NCBI GenBank assembly: GCA_035515515.1
Contig: DATJBC010000197.1
Location: forward strand, 1 to 14,055
Source: DATJBC01 sp035515515
GTDB lineage: Bacteria; Actinomycetota; Acidimicrobiia; Acidimicrobiales; UBA8190
Reading direction: 5' to 3'
Length of the DNA: 14,055 nucleotides
The notes beneath the pieces were generated by a model. That model did not search any database, was not told the DNA's origin, and saw nothing but the letters and a program-made list of their open reading frames with translations. The translations under genes were made by a program, and so were the position numbers. Shown here piece by piece: positions 6,778 through 13,071 of this stretch (the first letter of the stretch is position 1; the number at the start of each line of letters is the position of its first letter).

Positions 6778-7608
6778 CGGCACCCGCATCCGGCGGTAGA
6801 GGCACTGGCCACCGCCCGAGGCGTGCAGCCGCCCTCCCGGCGACCACACGCGCGCCGTCCACCCGAAGAGCCCCCCGGTGGACAACGGCGCGGCGCCGTC
6901 GCACAGGAGCCACTCCTCCCCCGTGGTGGGCCGGTGGAAGGCCACGTTGAGATCGAGGGTAGGGGCCGTGAAGGGGGGGTGGAGCCAGGCGTGCGGGCGG
7001 TGGGCCGAGGGCCAGCTGGGCAGGTCGACGAGGATCACGCTGCGCGCCGCGTCGGCCCAGGGGTCGTCGAAGGTGGCGGTGGGCGTGAAGCGCAGCCACT
7101 CGCGCCAGCGCGCCGGCCGGGGACCGTCGGGGGGCCACGGCACCTCGAAGTCGAGCGGCTTGGCATCCAGGTTCCGCCAGAAGGGGTAGGGGGGCTCGGC
7201 GTCGGCGGGGAGGAGCGAGGCGACGTCCGGGAGGGTGTCGGGGTGCGGCACGTCGGGAGGCGCGGTCTCGTCGTGCTCGAGGCCCTCGCCCTCGGCCGCG
7301 CCCCAGGCCATGGCGTCCAGGATGGGCCGCCCCTCCTGGGTCACCTCGACGCGCTGGGCGCGGGCGCTGCGGCCCGCCTTGCGCTCCTGCACCGTGATGT
7401 CGACGGGGGCGAAGGCCGCCACCCCCAGGTAGTGGCAGGAGAACGCCGCGGGCCGCATGCCGGGGCTCGAGGCCCCCGCCGCCCGCAGGGCGCAGGCCGC
7501 CACGTAGCCCCCCATCGGCCCCCAGATCTCCCACTCCCGGCTGAGCGTGGCCCGGTAGCGGCCCTCGCCGAGGGCCTCCACCGCCGTGTCGGCCCCGAGA
7601 TCCCCCAC
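6769..7608 (-). CDS. TesB-like acyl-CoA thioesterase (double hotdog fold)
   Basis: A 279-residue protein of the actinobacterial TesB-like thioesterase family, which hydrolyses acyl-CoA thioesters in the cytoplasm; chain-length preference is unknown. The N-terminal hotdog spans about 5-105, with the WEIWGPMGGYVAA stretch at 26-38 typical of the family. The C-terminal hotdog spans about 150-275 and includes TLDLNVAFHR from 217, where D219 aligns with the TesB catalytic Asp, then EEWLLCDG and a GRLHASGGGQCLYR end. I chose GTG 7608 because it places the DTAV segment at the usual distance from the N-terminus. The same frame stays open to GTG 7728, but the extra 40 residues are Arg/Pro-rich, unlike the family, and run into the upstream regulatory region. 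No Shine-Dalgarno decides it; GTG 7578 is also possible. It is divergent from the response-regulator gene. Confidence 0.82.
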   Translation of the reverse strand: MGDLGADTAVEALGEGRYRATLSREWEIWGPMGGYVAACALRAAGASSPGMRPAAFSCHYLGVAAFAPVDITVQERKAGRSARAQRVEVTQEGRPILDAMAWGAAEGEGLEHDETAPPDVPHPDTLPDVASLLPADAEPPYPFWRNLDAKPLDFEVPWPPDGPRPARWREWLRFTPTATFDDPWADAARSVILVDLPSWPSAHRPHAWLHPPFTAPTLDLNVAFHRPTTGEEWLLCDGAAPLSTGGLFGWTARVWSPGGRLHASGGGQCLYRRMRVPPA

Positions 7609-7740
7609 GACGGGCAGTCTGCCGTCGGCCCGGGCGCCCTGCCACCGCAGAGGCCGCGTCCGACCGGCGCCGGGCCGCGCCGAAAATGCCTGGTTACGTG
7701 GGGGAAACCTGACGGTGCGTGGGATCACGTGCGTGGCGAA

Positions 7741-7776
7741 TGGGTGGCCTCACGCTGGACGGCCCACCCAGGGTGG
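7741..7776 (+). promoter_or_regulatory. Structured leader upstream of the response regulator
   Basis: TGGGTGGCC (7741-7749) pairs with GG(C)CCACCCA (7761-7770), a 9-bp stem with one bulged C and an 11-nt loop. GGGTGG at 7771-7776 repeats the first arm, so CCACCC (7764-7769) has two possible partners. The element ends about 20 nt before ATG 7796. No known riboswitch class is recognised. It could be an attenuator-like leader or an operator with three arms. Confidence 0.35.
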
Positions 7777-7795
7777 TTCAGTGTCATGCAGAGCG

Positions 7796-8206
7796 ATGCC
7801 CACCCACCCGCGCCAGACAGCCGCCCCGGACCTCCACGCCGTTCCCCAGGTGCTCGTGGTCGAGGACCAGCAGGCCCTGCGCGAGACCACCACCGCCATC
7901 CTGCGGGCCGCGGGGTTCGGGGTGGTGCCCGCCGCCGACGGCGTCGAGGCCCTTGACGTCCTGCGCCAGCAGGACGTGGACGTGCTGCTGCTCGACCTCG
8001 GTCTCCCCCGGCTGAACGGGCCCGAGGTCCTCGAACGCCTCGTCGACCCGCCCCCCGTGGTGGTGGTGTCGGGCTTCGAGCACGACGACGAGACCGAGAT
8101 CCGGACCCGCTTCGCGGCCGTCGTCGTGAACTGCCTCCACAAGCCCGTGCCCCCGGCGCGCCTGGTGGACGCCACGTCCGACGCGCTGCGCCACGCGGCC
8201 GGGTAG
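7796..8206 (+). CDS. Single-domain CheY-like response regulator
   Basis: A 136-residue phosphoacceptor (receiver) protein with no output domain, so it probably acts by protein-protein contact or phosphotransfer. The acidic pair is E23-D24 (VVEDQ), the phosphoacceptor is D67 in VLLLDLGLP, the switch residue is S92 in VVVSGF, and the conserved Lys is K116 in the HKPVPP motif; all core residues are present. ATG 7796 is chosen because the receiver domain begins about 17 residues later. GTG 7781 in frame is an alternative, and neither has a strong Shine-Dalgarno. The frame stays open further upstream, but the added residues resemble no receiver protein. No histidine kinase gene is adjacent, so the partner is unknown. 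The GGDEF-EAL gene is two genes upstream, but a link is only conjecture. It converges on the GNAT gene with an 18-bp gap. Confidence 0.88.
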   Translation: MPTHPRQTAAPDLHAVPQVLVVEDQQALRETTTAILRAAGFGVVPAADGVEALDVLRQQDVDVLLLDLGLPRLNGPEVLERLVDPPPVVVVSGFEHDDETEIRTRFAAVVVNCLHKPVPPARLVDATSDALRHAAG

Positions 8207-8219
8207 GGCGCCGCGCCGG

Positions 8220-8232
8220 GGGGCTCAGCCCC
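8220..8232. terminator. Short hairpin between the response-regulator and GNAT genes
   Basis: GGGGC (8220-8224), loop TCA and GCCCC (8228-8232) form a 5-bp GC stem. The loop is the complement of the GNAT stop codon. The convergent gap is only 18 bp, so any terminator must overlap the genes. The short stem keeps confidence low. Confidence 0.35.
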
Positions 8233-8821
8233 GCGGGTCGCGCCACATGGCCCACACCACCGGGCCCCGGGGGATCTGGATCTCGGCGGTGACCTCGAAA
8301 CCGTGGCGCTCGTAGAAGGGGATGTTGCGCTTCTTGGACGACTCCAGGTAGACCCGCTCGCCCTCGTGGTCGCAGCGCTCGAGCACGGGGGCGATGATGG
8401 CCGAGCCCAGGCCGTGGCCCTGCTGGGCGGGCTCGGTGCCCAGCATCTGCAGGTACCAGTGCGGCTCCTTGGGGTGGTGCTTGGCGAAGTAGAGCAGCCC
8501 CGCCGCGCACCGCACGATACGGGGGCCCACCAGGCCGGCCGTCACCGCCCCCACGCGGGCGTCGCTGGCCCACCCCAGCGGGAACGTGCCCGGCGGGTTC
8601 CAGATGGCCGCGCACCGGCCCTCCCCGGCGCTGTAGACCTCGCCCAGGGGGAGCGCCGTCCGCAAGAGGGAGCGGAAGAAGCGGGGCAACCGGCGCCGAC
8701 GCCGCACCTCGTCGGGGAACAGCCACATGGTGAGGGGGTCGTCGTCGAAGGCCCGCGCCAGCGTGGTGGCCAGGGTGCGCACGTCACCGGCTGTCGCCTT
8801 GCGCACCGCGTGGTCCGACAC
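8225..8821 (-). CDS. GNAT-family N-acetyltransferase
   Basis: A 198-residue acetyl-CoA-dependent N-acetyltransferase; the acceptor substrate is unknown. The acetyl-CoA pyrophosphate-binding motif QGHGLG is at 134-139, followed by a helix (SAIIAPVLERC), and motif B is seen as PFYERHGF at 168-175. The N-terminal half, with DDPLTMWLFPDE at 27-38, resembles a broad actinobacterial group that includes puromycin-acetyltransferase-like proteins, but resistance is not implied. I chose GTG 8821 because the domain begins at once (HAVRKATAGDV). The frame stays open to GTG 9061, but those 80 residues are low-complexity Arg/Pro/Ala. No Shine-Dalgarno precedes 8821; a TATCGT hexamer ends 6 nt upstream, which suggests a leaderless transcript. 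It is divergent from the secreted paralog pair. Confidence 0.87.
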   Translation of the reverse strand: MSDHAVRKATAGDVRTLATTLARAFDDDPLTMWLFPDEVRRRRRLPRFFRSLLRTALPLGEVYSAGEGRCAAIWNPPGTFPLGWASDARVGAVTAGLVGPRIVRCAAGLLYFAKHHPKEPHWYLQMLGTEPAQQGHGLGSAIIAPVLERCDHEGERVYLESSKKRNIPFYERHGFEVTAEIQIPRGPVVWAMWRDPRG

Positions 8822-8827
8822 GCACCG

Positions 8828-8833
8828 ACGATA
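8828..8833 (-). promoter_or_regulatory. Candidate -10 element for a leaderless GNAT transcript
   Basis: On the minus strand TATCGT fits the TANNNT pattern of actinobacterial -10 elements and ends 6 nt before GTG 8821, so transcription would begin at or next to the start codon. No clear -35 element is seen. Confidence 0.4.
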
Positions 8834-9040
8834 GCGAATCGACCGGGGTCGCCCCGGCGGCGAGCAGACAGCGCGCCGGGAGGCGACGGAACGTCCTCGT
8901 CGACCCCACACGCCCGGCGCCGGGGACGGTGCGGCGACTGATGCGAGAATGGCGGGTGTCGTCGGCCGGGTCCGTCCCCGCGGGCACGCCGGAGTGCGTC
9001 GCAGGGGGACGACCCCGGACGCACACCAGGGGCACCGAAC

Positions 9041-9095
9041 GTTCACACCGCGGGCGCGCAAAGTTCATCGGGACGTCGCGGTGAGTTCGTCTGGC
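9041..9095 (+). promoter_or_regulatory. 22-bp-phased GTTC direct repeats, PHO-box-like
   Basis: GTTC occurs at 9041, 9063 and 9085, exactly 22 bp apart. In 11-nt phase the units are GTTCACACCGC, GGGCGCGCAAA, GTTCATCGGGA, CGTCGCGGTGA and GTTCGTCTGGC. Units 1, 3 and 5 match 6, 6 and 5 of 7 positions of the Streptomyces PhoP direct-repeat core GTTCACC, which recurs every 11 nt; units 2 and 4 match poorly. The last unit ends 6 nt before a possible -10 element TACCTT (9102-9107), a normal place for an activator. The PhoP identity is inference. Confidence 0.4.
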
Positions 9096-9173
9096 TCTGC
9101 TTACCTTCGGTGCTGAACACCAGTCGCCCCGACCGCCGACGTCGATGCCCGGGCGGCGGGGCGCACAAGCCCT

Positions 9174-9180
9174 GGAGGAG
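9174..9180 (+). promoter_or_regulatory. Ribosome binding site deciding a TTG start
   Basis: GGAGGAG lies just before TTG 9183, with 4 nt from the GGAGG core to the codon. No ATG or GTG in frame is better placed, and TTG begins directly at the basic n-region of a signal peptide. Confidence 0.75.
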
Positions 9181-9182
9181 CA

Positions 9183-10412
9183 TTGCGCACGCGCCCCCGT
9201 CGATTCGCCCGCCGCCTCCTCGTCCGTTCCGCCACCGCGTTGGCCATCGTCGCGGGGCCGGCCCTCGGCCTGCCGGCCGCCGCCTCGGGCGCCACGGCCT
9301 TCACCGCGGGGGACGTCGCGGTGTACCGGGTGGGCGCGGGCTCCGCCGGCCTGACCAGCGCGGGGACGGCGGTCTTCCTCGACGAGTACTCGCCCACCGG
9401 GACGCTCGTGCAGTCCGTCCCCCTCCCCACCACGGCCAGCGGCTCCGACAAGCCATTCGTCGACAGCGGCACGGCCACGTCCGACGGCCAGCTCACCTTG
9501 TCGGCCAACGGGCAGTACCTGGTGACCGAGGCGTACGACGCGTCGGTGGGGACCGCCGGCGTGGCCAGCGCGACCTCCAGCACCGTGCCCCGGACGGTGG
9601 CGCTCGTCGACCAGAACGCCACCATCGACACCACCACCGCCCTCTCCGACGCCGAGAGCGGCAACAACGTCCGCAGCGCGGTCACCGTCGACGGCACCAC
9701 CATCTGGGTGGCGGGGGGCGTGGACATCCGGGCCGCCGCCGACGGCGCCTCGACCTCGAACCTGCTGGCCGCCCAGAACACCCGCGACCTGCAGATCGCC
9801 GACGGCCAGCTCTACTTCTCGTCCTCCTCGGGGAGCGTCAAGGGAGTGGGCACGGTGGGGACGGGCCTGCCCGCCTCGGGCAGCCAGACCCTCACCCTCC
9901 TGCCCGGCAGCCCCGACGCCGGCAACGCGCCGGTCGGCTTCGCGCTGGTGACGCTGGGCGCCGGCCCCGCCCCCGACACCCTCTACGTGGGTGACACCTC
10001 CTCGATCCTGAAGTACGGCCTCTCCAGCGGGAGCTGGGTGGCCAAGGGCTCGATCAGCCTTCCGGGGATCGGGTCCGACACGCTGGAGGGCCTGGCGGTG
10101 TCGGTGAGCGGCGGCACCGCCACCCTGTTCGCCACGGCCGGCGGTGGCAGCTCCGGAGGCGGCGGCGTGCTGTGGAAGGCGACCGACGCCACGGGCGCGG
10201 GCGGCACCGCCAGCGGGTCGGCGACCTCGGTCGCCACGGCGTCGGCCAACGAGTCCTTCCGGGGCGTGGCGTTCGTCCCGAGCGGTCCGCCGGCAGGCGC
10301 CCCCGAGTCCCCCATGGCCGTCCTGCTCCCGGCGGCGGGTGTCGGCGCGCTGGCGGTGGGGTGGCTCACGGTGGCCCGGCGCCGCCGGGCAGCACCCACC
10401 AGAGCCGCGTGA
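9183..10412 (+). CDS. Secreted, C-terminally anchored repeat-module protein (paralog 1)
   Basis: A 409-residue exported protein of unknown function. A basic n-region (residues 2-15) and hydrophobic core (16-33) form a signal peptide, with probable cleavage after ASGA (34-37). The mature part (about 38-365) is Gly/Ser/Thr/Val-rich with short beta-type repeats and looks like a beta-propeller or similar all-beta fold. It resembles a module I recall from various secreted bacterial proteins without assigned function. The tail has PESP (374-377) followed by AVLLP, a hydrophobic segment and an Arg cluster (RRRR, 399-402), which suggests membrane anchoring or a sorting signal. The next gene, 70 bp downstream, encodes a longer paralog that is collinear over the whole module, so the pair probably forms an operon. 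The start is TTG, set by GGAGGAG. Expression may be controlled by the GTTC repeats at 9041-9095. Confidence 0.85.
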   Translation: MRTRPRRFARRLLVRSATALAIVAGPALGLPAAASGATAFTAGDVAVYRVGAGSAGLTSAGTAVFLDEYSPTGTLVQSVPLPTTASGSDKPFVDSGTATSDGQLTLSANGQYLVTEAYDASVGTAGVASATSSTVPRTVALVDQNATIDTTTALSDAESGNNVRSAVTVDGTTIWVAGGVDIRAAADGASTSNLLAAQNTRDLQIADGQLYFSSSSGSVKGVGTVGTGLPASGSQTLTLLPGSPDAGNAPVGFALVTLGAGPAPDTLYVGDTSSILKYGLSSGSWVAKGSISLPGIGSDTLEGLAVSVSGGTATLFATAGGGSSGGGGVLWKATDATGAGGTASGSATSVATASANESFRGVAFVPSGPPAGAPESPMAVLLPAAGVGALAVGWLTVARRRRAAPTRAA

Positions 10413-10482
10413 CGGGGTTCCGCGCCATGGCCCCTCCCCCGAGGGCCGCCCGCACCGCTGCAATGCCCACCGGCCCGGCCTC

Positions 10483-13071
10483 GTGAGGACGGGCGCGGCC
10501 GTGACGGGCGCCGCCGGCGCCGCCTCCCGTCGGGGACGGGCGCGGCGCGGCGCCTGGATGGCGGCGCTGGCGGTCGTCGGCGCGGCGCTGCCCGGCGTCT
10601 TCCACCCGGCACGCGCCGACACACCGCTGTTCACCCCCGGCGACGTGGTCGTGTACCGGGTGGGCGACGGCGCCGCGCTGTCCAGCGCGGCCGCGCCGGT
10701 GTACCTCGACGAGTACACGCCGGACGGCACGCTGGCGCAGTCGGTGGCCCTGCCCACGACGGCCAGCGGTTCGGACAAGCCCCTCGTGGCCAGCGGCAGC
10801 GCCTCCTCCGAGGGCGAGCTCACCCTCTCGGCCGACGGGCGCTTCCTCATGGCCACCGGCTACGACACCTCAGTCGGCACCACGGGCGTGTCGGCCTCGT
10901 CGGCCTCGTCGGTCCCCCGCACCGTGGCCCGGGTGGACGCCGCCGGCGACGTCGACACCACCACGGCCCTCGACGACTTCGCCGACGGGAACAACCCGCG
11001 CAGCGCCTCCAGCAGCGACGGCACCGACATCTGGGTGGGCGGCGCCGCCGGGGGGGTGCGCCACACCACCCTCGGCGCGTCGAACTCCACGCAGATCACG
11101 AGCTCGGCCGACAAGAACGTGCGCGCCGTGTCCATCGTCGACGGCCAGCTCTATGTGTCCGCCGACCCCACCAAGGCCGGGGTCACCGTGGGCACCGTGG
11201 GCAGCGGGCTCCCCACGTCGGGGAGCTTCACCGTGAGCAACCTCCCCTTCGCCTCGGCGCCCGGCGAGCCGTACCAGTACGCATTGCTGACCCTGGGCGC
11301 GGGCACGAGCCCCGACACCGTGTACGTGGCCGACAACTCGGCCTCGGCCATCGAGAAGTACAGCCTGATCGGAAGCACCTGGAGCGCGGAGGGCGACATC
11401 TCGGTCCCCGGCATTACCGGGCTCACCGCCAACGACGACGACGGGACCGTGGTGCTGTTCGCCACGAGCAGCGGGTCCTCGGGCGAGCAGGGCACTCTGT
11501 ACGAGGCCACGGACACGAGTGGCGCCGGGGCGACGATGAGCGGCTCGGCCGACGTGCTCGCCTCGTCGGCGTCCGAGGCCTTCCGGGGAGTGGCCTTCGC
11601 CCCGGGGACGTCCATCGGATCGGGGGGCTCGGGGGGCTCCGGCGGGGGTGGCTCGGGCGGGCCCACCATCACGACCGCCGACAGCGTGCTGGCCAACGCC
11701 ATCGGCGACCCCACCAACCCCGGCCTGGGGGTGACGGTGGGCGACGCCTCCTACACCCCGAGCCAGCTGACGGTGTCGGCCACCTCGTCGAACCAGTCGG
11801 TGGCCCCCGACAGCGGCATCCAGGTGAGCGGCAGCGGCGCGGACCGGGTGCTCACCGTCACGCCCGACGGCGTGGGGGACTCGATCATCAGGCTCACCGT
11901 GACGGCGCCCGACGCCACCAGCGCCACCACGACGGTGGGCTACGGCGCGTCGGCCGACGACGGTGACACCAGCGACCGCTACTACGCGGGCGCCGGCAAC
12001 GGCTCGACCGAGATCGACGTGGGCGACGGGTACATGGTCGTGGGCGACGACCTGAGCAACGTCCTGCGCCTCTACGACGAGAGCCGGTCGGGGACACCCG
12101 TGAAGACCTTCGACTTCACCGGCGACCTGCCCTCGGGGGCGGCCACCCTCGACATCGAGTCGGCGGCCGAGTCCGACGGCGTCATCTACTGGTTGGGGTC
12201 GATGAGCAACAGTGACAGCGGCGCCTCGCGGCCCTCCACCGACACGCTCTTCGCCACCAGGGTCACGGGCAGCGGCGCGGGCACCTCGCTCACCTACCTC
12301 GGCAGCTACACGCACCTGCGGGAGGACCTGGTCGCCTGGGACACCGCCAACGGCAACCCGCTCGGGCTGAGCGCCTCGTCGATCGGTGACTCCAAGACCA
12401 CGAGCGGGCTCAACGTGGAGGGGCTGGAGTTCGTGGCGGGCTCCTCCACGTCCGCCTACCTCGCCTTCCGGGCCCCCATCGAGCCGCCGTCGGACCGGAC
12501 CGACGCGCTGCTCGTCCCGGTCACCAACCTCACGTCGCTCACGGCCGACGGCAACCCGGGCACCTCCCCGGCGACCTTCGGGACGCCCATCGAATGGGAC
12601 CTGGGCGGCGACGGCATCCGGGAGATCCGCAAGAACGCCGACGACCAGTACCTGGTGATCTCGGGCAGCGCCGACGGGTCCGACAGCTCCTTCGGCCTCT
12701 ACGCCTGGGACGGGGACCCGGCCGACCCGCCCGTGCGCACCACGACCTCCGTGCCGCCGGTCGAGGCCGGCGCGTGGGAGGGCATCGTGTCGGTGCCCGA
12801 CCCCCTGGCCGAGGGGGACAGCGTGGAGCTGGTGGAGGACAACGGGGACACCGTCTGGTACGCCGACGGCTTCACCTCCAAGAACGGCCTCGCCCCCGAC
12901 CTGCAGAAGGACCTGGGCCGGACCTTCACGCTGTCGGGTGTGGGGCCGCCCTCGGGCACCCCCGAGGCGCCGCTGGCCGTGCTGCTCCCGCTGGCCGGCC
13001 TGGCCGGCCCGGGCGCCGTGGTCCTGGTCGCCTGGCGGCGGCGCCGGCGCGCGCCGTCGGTGCCCTGCTAG
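10483..13071 (+). CDS. Secreted, C-terminally anchored protein with DUF3616-like domain (paralog 2)
   Basis: An 862-residue exported multidomain protein. The signal peptide has a basic stretch (16-22), a hydrophobic core (25-40) and likely cleavage after ARA (43-45). Residues about 46-376 are collinear with the preceding gene's product, for example GDVVVYRVGDG, YLDEYTPDGTL and LPTTASGSDKP. A Gly/Ser linker (377-393) leads to an Ig- or cadherin-like beta domain (about 394-489). Residues about 490-820 match the DUF3616 pattern: a DIESAA...YWLGS segment, NVEGLEF around 646, AFRAPI (R663), WDLGGDGIREI around 706-715 and a LYAWDG segment. DUF3616 is probably a beta-propeller; its activity is unknown. 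The tail has PEAP (827-830), AVLLP, a hydrophobic segment and R852-R856. GTG 10483 is chosen to include the whole signal peptide; it has no Shine-Dalgarno, and GTG 10501 is possible. The stop overlaps the stop of the convergent oxidoreductase. Confidence 0.85.
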   Translation: MRTGAAVTGAAGAASRRGRARRGAWMAALAVVGAALPGVFHPARADTPLFTPGDVVVYRVGDGAALSSAAAPVYLDEYTPDGTLAQSVALPTTASGSDKPLVASGSASSEGELTLSADGRFLMATGYDTSVGTTGVSASSASSVPRTVARVDAAGDVDTTTALDDFADGNNPRSASSSDGTDIWVGGAAGGVRHTTLGASNSTQITSSADKNVRAVSIVDGQLYVSADPTKAGVTVGTVGSGLPTSGSFTVSNLPFASAPGEPYQYALLTLGAGTSPDTVYVADNSASAIEKYSLIGSTWSAEGDISVPGITGLTANDDDGTVVLFATSSGSSGEQGTLYEATDTSGAGATMSGSADVLASSASEAFRGVAFAPGTSIGSGGSGGSGGGGSGGPTITTADSVLANAIGDPTNPGLGVTVGDASYTPSQLTVSATSSNQSVAPDSGIQVSGSGADRVLTVTPDGVGDSIIRLTVTAPDATSATTTVGYGASADDGDTSDRYYAGAGNGSTEIDVGDGYMVVGDDLSNVLRLYDESRSGTPVKTFDFTGDLPSGAATLDIESAAESDGVIYWLGSMSNSDSGASRPSTDTLFATRVTGSGAGTSLTYLGSYTHLREDLVAWDTANGNPLGLSASSIGDSKTTSGLNVEGLEFVAGSSTSAYLAFRAPIEPPSDRTDALLVPVTNLTSLTADGNPGTSPATFGTPIEWDLGGDGIREIRKNADDQYLVISGSADGSDSSFGLYAWDGDPADPPVRTTTSVPPVEAGAWEGIVSVPDPLAEGDSVELVEDNGDTVWYADGFTSKNGLAPDLQKDLGRTFTLSGVGPPSGTPEAPLAVLLPLAGLAGPGAVVLVAWRRRRRAPSVPC

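Larger units (their letters stand above)
8822..9182. other. 361-bp intergenic region between divergent GNAT and secreted-protein genes
   Basis: No convincing gene is seen. From left to right it holds the candidate GNAT -10 element, a hairpin CCGGGG-TCG-CCCCGG (8843-8857), a perfect 12-bp palindrome CCCGGCGCCGGG (8913-8924), the palindrome GAACGTTC (9037-9044), the phased GTTC repeats (9041-9095), a possible -10 element TACCTT (9102-9107), and the ribosome binding site of the first secreted protein (9174-9180). A short ORF from ATG 8950 lacks a Shine-Dalgarno and any recognisable sequence, so I do not call it. Confidence 0.6.

Noticed and set aside
3315..6812. Very long minus-strand open frame (1165 codons) opposite the GGDEF-EAL and hydrolase genes.
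   Set aside because: Its translation is Gly/Ala/Arg/His/Pro-rich with no recognisable domain, and it lies antisense to two genes with complete catalytic motifs. Long antisense frames are expected at this GC content.
7696..7730. ACGTG...CACGT inverted repeat upstream of the response regulator.
   Set aside because: The arms are only 5 bp and lie 25 bp apart in GC-rich DNA, so there is no support beyond chance.
7586..7795. In-frame extension of the response regulator to an upstream start.
   Set aside because: The 70 extra residues show no receiver-like sequence and cross the structured leader and the start of the divergent gene.
6325..7956. Plus-strand open frame of 543 codons spanning the hydrolase end and opposite the thioesterase.
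   Set aside because: It is out of frame with the hydrolase, antisense to the thioesterase, and Arg/Gly/Pro-rich.
8913..8924. Perfect palindrome CCCGGCGCCGGG in the intergenic region.
   Set aside because: A 12-bp all-GC palindrome is not rare at this composition, and nothing around it supports a function.
9037..9044. GAACGTTC as a LexA (SOS) box.
   Set aside because: The actinobacterial SOS box needs GAAC-N4-GTTC; here the half-sites abut, so the fit fails.
8822..9061. In-frame extension of the GNAT protein to GTG 9061.
   Set aside because: The 80 extra residues are low-complexity, and the GNAT domain begins directly at GTG 8821 behind a plausible -10 element.
9183..9290. Twin-arginine signal in the first secreted protein.
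   Set aside because: The arginine pairs are not in an S/T-R-R-x-F-L-K context, so a general Sec signal peptide is the safer reading.
8784..10856. Minus-strand open frame of 690 codons across the intergenic region and the first secreted gene.
   Set aside because: It runs through the GNAT promoter region and opposite the signal peptides and modules of the secreted proteins; it has no domain signature.
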